DNA of 18,022 nt from DAOTZU01 sp034433995. Lineage in GTDB: Bacteria; Chloroflexota; Anaerolineae; UBA1429. Positions 15,041 through 18,022 of the stretch are shown piece by piece. The position numbers and the translations under genes were made by a program. How positions within the stretch are numbered: the first letter of the stretch is position 1; each line of letters opens with the position of its first letter. The notes below the pieces were generated by a model, which saw only the letters and a program-made list of their open reading frames with translations, made no database searches and had not been told where the DNA came from. The stretch is taken from assembly GCA_034433995.1 (NCBI GenBank), contig DAOTZU010000140.1, positions 1-18,022 on the forward strand, written 5' to 3'.

Positions 15041-15075
15041 AACGCGGTGGGGGATGCCTTGCGACATCCCCCACC
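15041..15075 (-). terminator. Hairpin terminator between convergent genes
   Basis: GGTGGGGGATG and CATCCCCCACC form a perfect 11-bp stem with an eight-base loop. On the minus strand the stem is followed by CGTTTTG, giving a short T run that suits termination of the ThuA-like gene. The plus-strand side has no T run, so effect on PrsW would be weaker. Confidence 0.6.
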
Positions 15076-15082
15076 CTCTGAA

Positions 15083-15829
15083 TCAGTTCTCGATCTCGAC
15101 CTTTTCCAGAGGTTTCGTGCTGGGGCACGCGGCCAGGTTGGTGTAGGGCCCCGGCACAGGCGCCGCCCACCGGACGGCGTTGGTGATCACCTTTTGCACC
15201 GTCTCGTGGTAGTAGATGGGTAGCGTCTCATGGCCCGGACGGAAGTAGAACACCTTCCCCTTGCCCCGGTTCCAGCAACAGCCGCTGCGGAAAACCTCGC
15301 CCCCCTGGAACCAACTGATGAACACCAGATCGTCGGGCTGGGGGATATCAAAGAACTCGCCGTACATCTCCACATGGGGGATCTCGAAATACTCGCCCAG
15401 CCCTTGGACGATGGGATGCCCCGGATTCACCACCCACAGCCGCTCCCGTTCGCCGATCTCGCGCCAGCGCAGGCTGCAATTGGTGCCCATCAGGCGCTTA
15501 AAGATCTTGGAGAAATGCCCCGAATGGAGCACGATGAGGCCCATGCCGTTGAGCACCCGCTGCTGCACCCGATCCACGACGGCATCTTGCACCTGGCCGT
15601 GGGCCATGTGTCCCCACCAGATGAGCACATCGGTCTGGGCCAAGACCTCCTCCGTCAGGCCGTGCTCCGGCTCGTCCAGCGTGGCCGTGCGCACCACCAT
15701 GTCGGGGTTGGCGCTGAGGAATTTGGCGATCTGCCCGTGGATCCCCTCCGGGTAAACCTTGGCCACGGCCTCGTGGGTCTTTTCGTGGCGATACTCGTTC
15801 CACACCGTAACACGAATCTTGTCTGCCAT
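15083..15829 (-). CDS. ThuA-like (trehalose utilization) family protein
   Basis: 248 residues with the flavodoxin/glutamine-amidotransferase-like fold of the ThuA family. Typical stretches are IRVTVWNEYRHEKTHEAV near the start, YPEGIHGQIA, TDVLIWWGHMAHGQV at 66-80, GLIVLHSGHFSKIFKRLMGT at 97-116, NPGHPIVQGL, and GKVFYFRPGHETLPIYY at 191-207. ThuA proteins are linked to trehalose and other disaccharide catabolism; their chemistry is poorly defined. The start at 15829 has AAAGGAGGT eight bases upstream, so the longer frame to 15865 is rejected. It is transcribed alone from the promoter at 15929-15957 and ends at the hairpin at 15041-15075. Confidence 0.88.
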   Translation of the reverse strand: MADKIRVTVWNEYRHEKTHEAVAKVYPEGIHGQIAKFLSANPDMVVRTATLDEPEHGLTEEVLAQTDVLIWWGHMAHGQVQDAVVDRVQQRVLNGMGLIVLHSGHFSKIFKRLMGTNCSLRWREIGERERLWVVNPGHPIVQGLGEYFEIPHVEMYGEFFDIPQPDDLVFISWFQGGEVFRSGCCWNRGKGKVFYFRPGHETLPIYYHETVQKVITNAVRWAAPVPGPYTNLAACPSTKPLEKVEIEN

Positions 15830-15928
15830 GTTGGCGGACCTCCTTTGAGAATAGCTGAGGGCCATCAGCGGTCAGCCATCAGCAAAATGCCTTACCCGAA
15901 ATCACCGGCGACCTGCCGTTGCAAGCGC

Positions 15929-15957
15929 ATTCTAGCACCCAAAATCGCCCACGGCAA
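15929..15957 (-). promoter_or_regulatory. Sigma70-type promoter for the ThuA-like gene
   Basis: On the minus strand TTGCCG (-35, four of six) and TAGAAT (-10, five of six) are 17 bases apart. Transcription would begin near 15922, leaving a leader of about 93 nt containing two copies of GCTGATGGC. It sits directly downstream of the ferredoxin stop, so read-through from that operon is possible. Confidence 0.55.
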
Positions 15958-15974
15958 GACCTCGCGTCTTGGAT

Positions 15975-16205
15975 TTACGCGATCTCCACGGGGCAACGCA
16001 GCGCCCCGACGGGGCACACCTCCTCACACAGGCCGGCGCCGGGGCACGCAAGGCCACGTTCCCTCAGGGCCGCGCAGTGTGCGCCGCAAGCAAAGCGCAG
16101 CCCCTCCGGCGTCAACGTCACCGCTCCACAGGGACACGCCTCCACACACAGCCCGCAGAGGGTGCACAGCGCATCCTGCACGATGGGATTCCTCTCTGCC
16201 GACAT
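15975..16205 (-). CDS. Small cysteine-rich 4Fe-4S ferredoxin-type protein
   Basis: 76 residues with 11 cysteines. CTLCGLCVEACP (C14, C17, C20, C24) is a classic 4Fe-4S motif. A second set is C40, C44, C54, C60 and C64 (CGAHC, then CPGAGLCEEVCP), an unusually spaced variant of the second cluster of bacterial two-cluster ferredoxins; C26 and C71 are extra. Electron transfer or a sensor role are both possible. Of two ATGs, 16211 overlaps the regulator stop (ATGA) and lies too close to AAGGAG; 16205 has a seven-base spacing and is preferred. Either way it is translationally linked to the Crp/Fnr-type gene, suggesting a working partnership. Confidence 0.82.
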   Translation of the reverse strand: MSAERNPIVQDALCTLCGLCVEACPCGAVTLTPEGLRFACGAHCAALRERGLACPGAGLCEEVCPVGALRCPVEIA

Positions 16206-16207
16206 AT

Positions 16208-16867
16208 TCATTCTCCTTGGGCCTCGCGCTCCAGGGCCTGGCGGTTGACCACCACGATCCGTCCCCGCTCGCGGCGGATGAGCCCCTCCTCGGCAAAGGC
16301 GCGCAGGGCGCGGCCTACCACGTCGCGCACGGTGCCGATCTGCGCGGCCAGGTCCTCCTGGGTCCAGCGTTGTTGCGGAGGATTGCTTTCGGCATGTTGC
16401 ACCAGAAACCGGGCCAACCGCACCCGCACGGGATGCAAGGCCAGCTCTTTCACCATGGTCTGCAGGCGGCGCACCTCGCCGGCCAGGTGTTGGGCCAGGG
16501 CCAAGGCAAGCTGTGGGCGTTCCCGCAAGAGCGCCAGCAGCCGCTCGCCGGGCAGCGCGTAGGCTACCACCGGCGAGGCGGCCTCCACCGTCACCGGCGC
16601 CGCGCCGCCATCCAGGGCGGGCAACAGGTTGAACAGGCTCCCCGGCCCCAGGTATCCCAGGATGTGTTCCCGTCCCTCGCGGGAGCTTTGGCGCAGGCGC
16701 ACGACACCCCGCGCCACGGCATACACCTCGCGGCGCGGCTCGCCCTCCAAGAGGATCATGGCGCCGGCCGGATAGCTCTTGCGCTGCCAGTAGGGCGCGA
16801 GCTCCCGCCGCGCCCCTTCATCGAGGCCAGCGAAAAGCGCCGCCCGCTGCCATTCCTCGCCCATCAT
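16208..16867 (-). CDS. Crp/Fnr-family transcriptional regulator
   Basis: 219 residues. The N-terminal cyclic-nucleotide-binding-type beta barrel (about 10-125) starts with LFAGLDEGARRELAPY. A dimer helix (about 125-150) precedes a winged helix (168-210): TQEDLAAQIGTVRDVVGRAL then EGLIRRERGRIVV. It has no cysteine, so it cannot carry an Fnr-type iron-sulfur cluster. The cAMP pocket pattern GE...R-S/T-A is replaced by SLFNLLPALDGGAAPVTVEA, so cAMP binding is doubtful. Fnr/Crp relatives without these features sense haem, NO, CO or oxoglutarate, or have no known ligand. Two ATGs are possible (16867, 16864), with only GGCGGGG upstream. It lies 20 bp after the DOMON lipoprotein stop and overlaps the ferredoxin gene, indicating one operon. 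Confidence 0.9.
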   Translation of the reverse strand: MMGEEWQRAALFAGLDEGARRELAPYWQRKSYPAGAMILLEGEPRREVYAVARGVVRLRQSSREGREHILGYLGPGSLFNLLPALDGGAAPVTVEAASPVVAYALPGERLLALLRERPQLALALAQHLAGEVRRLQTMVKELALHPVRVRLARFLVQHAESNPPQQRWTQEDLAAQIGTVRDVVGRALRAFAEEGLIRRERGRIVVVNRQALEREAQGE

Positions 16868-16887
16868 GGCCCCGCCACACTTCCCAA

Positions 16888-17580
16888 TTATGGCACCGGA
16901 TCCAACACGATCTCGCCCGCGCCACGGAACGTGTGGGGTTGATTATACCCATCCCCGCCGCCCAGGGCCACGATGACCTTGTAGGTGGCGCCGGGCTTGA
17001 GGGGTTTGTCATATTTATCGCCCGAATCCAGCGGGATCTGGAACTCGAAGCGCGTCAGGTTCCCCTCCTCCACGCCGGCAAAGGCCAGGATGTCGTTGCG
17101 CCCGCCCAGCTCCTCATCGGGGGGATGGCTGGCGCCCACAGGCGCGGTGCCGTAGGCATCCCAGGCCTTGGCCACGCCCTGCTCCACCGCGCCGATGAGA
17201 TAGTTGGCGCCCTGCATCCGCTGTTCGGGATCCAAGCCCACAGCGACCCAACCTTTGGTGGGCGCCTCCACGGCGAGGTAGAGATGCCGACCATCGTTAC
17301 GCCACCACAGGCGCATCTGGCCGATGGTGGCACTGTGGGGATACTCCCCCTCACCGATTTTGCCATCGGCGGCCCAACCGGCGTCGGCCGGGGCCAGCGT
17401 AGGGGCGACGGTGGCTTGGGGCACCGCGGTGGCGGCGGGCGCCGTCGCCGTGGCCTGCGCGGCGGGTTGCGCGGCCACTTGGGTAGCGGTCGGCGCTGCG
17501 GGCTGTGGCGTAGCCGTGGGAGCGGCGCAGCCGCTGGCCAATAGGACGCACAAGCAAACAAGCAGGACAACAGCTCTCAT
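16888..17580 (-). CDS. DOMON-domain lipoprotein, possible haem b or ligand binder
   Basis: 230 residues. A lipoprotein signal ends in LLASGC with C18 as the lipidated cysteine. An Ala/Pro/Thr-rich linker (19-66) leads to a DOMON-like beta sandwich (about 70-228) with GKIGEGEYPHSATIGQMRLW, GWVAVGLDPEQRMQGANYLI, FEFQIPLDSGDKYDKPL and PHTFRGAGEIVL. DOMON domains bind haem or sugars. In cytochrome-type members (cellobiose dehydrogenase, AIR12) a Met and a His hold haem b; M122 and H216 stand in the matching places here, which supports but does not prove haem binding. The protein would be on the outer face of the membrane. The ATG at 17580 has GAGGTG upstream and begins the signal peptide. It is the first gene of the operon with the Crp/Fnr regulator and ferredoxin. 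Confidence 0.8.
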   Translation of the reverse strand: MRAVVLLVCLCVLLASGCAAPTATPQPAAPTATQVAAQPAAQATATAPAATAVPQATVAPTLAPADAGWAADGKIGEGEYPHSATIGQMRLWWRNDGRHLYLAVEAPTKGWVAVGLDPEQRMQGANYLIGAVEQGVAKAWDAYGTAPVGASHPPDEELGGRNDILAFAGVEEGNLTRFEFQIPLDSGDKYDKPLKPGATYKVIVALGGGDGYNQPHTFRGAGEIVLDPVP

Positions 17581-17620
17581 GGGACACCTCTTTGCTATCA
17601 ATGCCGTTACAATGTTTCAT

Positions 17621-17649
17621 ATTCTAAAGCGGTTGCGCCCTGAAAGCAA
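17621..17649 (-). promoter_or_regulatory. Likely promoter for the DOMON-regulator-ferredoxin operon
   Basis: On the minus strand TAGAAT (-10, five of six) lies 17 bases after TTGCTT (-35, three of six). The weak -35 suits an activator-dependent promoter. TTGC and GCAA (17633-17649) form a small inverted repeat over the -35 side, but I see no clear Crp or Fnr consensus site. Confidence 0.45.
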
Positions 17650-17662
17650 ACGACACGTGGGC

Positions 17663-17691
17663 TTGCCAAATTCCGCAATTCCGCGTACATT
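17663..17691 (+). promoter_or_regulatory. Likely promoter for the nucleoside diphosphate kinase gene
   Basis: TTGCCA (-35, five of six) and TACATT (-10, four of six) are 17 bases apart, with the direct repeat AATTCCGC twice in the spacer. It diverges from the DOMON operon promoter only 14 bp away. Confidence 0.45.
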
Positions 17692-17701
17692 AGGCCCCAA
17701 A

Positions 17702-17719
17702 GCGAGCCAAGATGCTCGC
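17702..17719 (+). other. Small hairpin in the ndk leader
   Basis: GCGAGC-CAAGAT-GCTCGC is a perfect 6-bp inverted repeat near the predicted 5' end of the transcript. It could stabilise the message; nothing suggests a riboswitch. Confidence 0.3.
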
Positions 17720-17748
17720 CACATCACGCGATGCAGAAGGGGGTCAAC

Positions 17749-18022
17749 GTGGACATCAATCCAGCGGAGTTGGAACAGACCTTGGTCCTCATCAAGCCGG
17801 ATGCCCTCAAAAACTCGCTCACCGGCTATGTCCTCTCCCTGCTCTCCGAGTTCCACACCGGGTTGCGGTTCGCCGGGGCCAAAGTGGTGCAGGTGAACCG
17901 CCTCCTCGCCGAGGAACATTATGCCGAACACCGGGGCAAAGTGTTCTACCCCGCGCTGATCGAGTACATCATGGGCCATACCCATTACCCCGACCAGCCC
18001 TGGAAGCGCCGGGTCATCGCTA
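17749..18022 (+). CDS. ndk: Nucleoside diphosphate kinase, extended form (partial)
   Basis: The first 91 residues are visible. ELEQTLVLIKPDALKNSLTG is the family start with the phosphate-binding Lys (K16). LRFAGAKVVQVNRLLAEEHY and AEHRGKVFYPALIEYIMG follow the fold. After IMG the sequence HTHYPDQPWKRRVIA is an insertion absent from the short E. coli-type enzyme but known in longer Ndk proteins. The enzyme moves the terminal phosphate of ATP to other nucleoside diphosphates through a phosphohistidine; the catalytic His lies beyond the window. The GTG at 17749 has AAGGGGG six bases upstream. An in-frame ATG at 17731 lacks a ribosome site. Confidence 0.85.
   Translation, partial: MDINPAELEQTLVLIKPDALKNSLTGYVLSLLSEFHTGLRFAGAKVVQVNRLLAEEHYAEHRGKVFYPALIEYIMGHTHYPDQPWKRRVIA

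Noticed and set aside
15955..15971. CAAGAC-CTCGC-GTCTTG hairpin after the ferredoxin gene
   Set aside because: Six-base stem without a T run, overlapping the ThuA promoter -35 box; not convincing as a terminator.
15230..16942. Plus-strand open frame (570 codons) across the ThuA, ferredoxin and regulator genes
   Set aside because: It spans three recognised minus-strand genes and an intergenic promoter, with no domain of its own.
17731..17748. Earlier ATG start for the nucleoside diphosphate kinase
   Set aside because: It is in frame but has no ribosome site, whereas the GTG at 17749 follows AAGGGGG at good spacing; family homology starts after it.

Overview
The window is GC-rich bacterial chromosome with densely packed genes on both strands, short leaders and recognisable sigma70-type promoters. 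It has no rRNA, tRNA, CRISPR array or transposase. The gene set points to an environmental, probably heterotrophic Chloroflexota-like bacterium (Anaerolineae or relatives): GH127 glycosidase, ThuA-like protein, uroporphyrinogen decarboxylase-like protein, UPF0175/DUF3368 toxin-antitoxin remnant, large soluble hybrid histidine kinase, zinc-ribbon PrsW, and a lipoprotein with an Ala/Pro/Thr-rich linker. This placement is inferred from gene style; no marker gene proves it.

Layout. Positions 1-2583 (minus strand) hold a likely three-gene unit read right to left: tandem-GNAT acetyltransferase, membrane GAF/PAS sensor with a cysteine-rich tail, and a sugar phosphate isomerase/epimerase cut by the window edge. 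A divergent promoter pair at 2628-2714 separates it from a single-pass membrane protein of unknown function (2776-3510). Positions 3539-6710 hold a divergent pair: a UroD-fold protein (minus) and a GH127 beta-L-arabinofuranosidase-type enzyme (plus). Positions 6718-7845 hold a small UPF0175 antitoxin, the beginning of its DUF3368/PIN partner (broken after about 50 residues), and about 600 bp of stacked inverted and direct repeats, ending in a perfect-consensus promoter. That promoter drives a 1288-residue hybrid histidine kinase (7846-11712). Next come an MFS transporter and a PHP-family phosphoesterase separated by 2 nt, a hairpin repeat element, and a PrsW-type membrane protease. A convergent terminator at 15041-15075 separates PrsW from a ThuA-like gene on the minus strand. 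Positions 15975-17580 (minus) form a compact three-gene unit: DOMON-domain lipoprotein, Crp/Fnr-family regulator and a cysteine-rich ferredoxin. A divergent promoter region then leads into a nucleoside diphosphate kinase that runs off the right edge.

How the genes may work together. The carbohydrate genes (sugar isomerase, GH127, ThuA, MFS carrier) suggest use of plant-type glycans, but they sit in separate transcription units. The most distinctive unit is DOMON lipoprotein - Crp/Fnr regulator - small ferredoxin: a predicted surface haem- or ligand-binding protein, a DNA-binding sensor without cysteines, and an iron-sulfur protein whose start overlaps the regulator stop. It is the best candidate for an undescribed redox-sensing system in the window. 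The reading of its function is inference.
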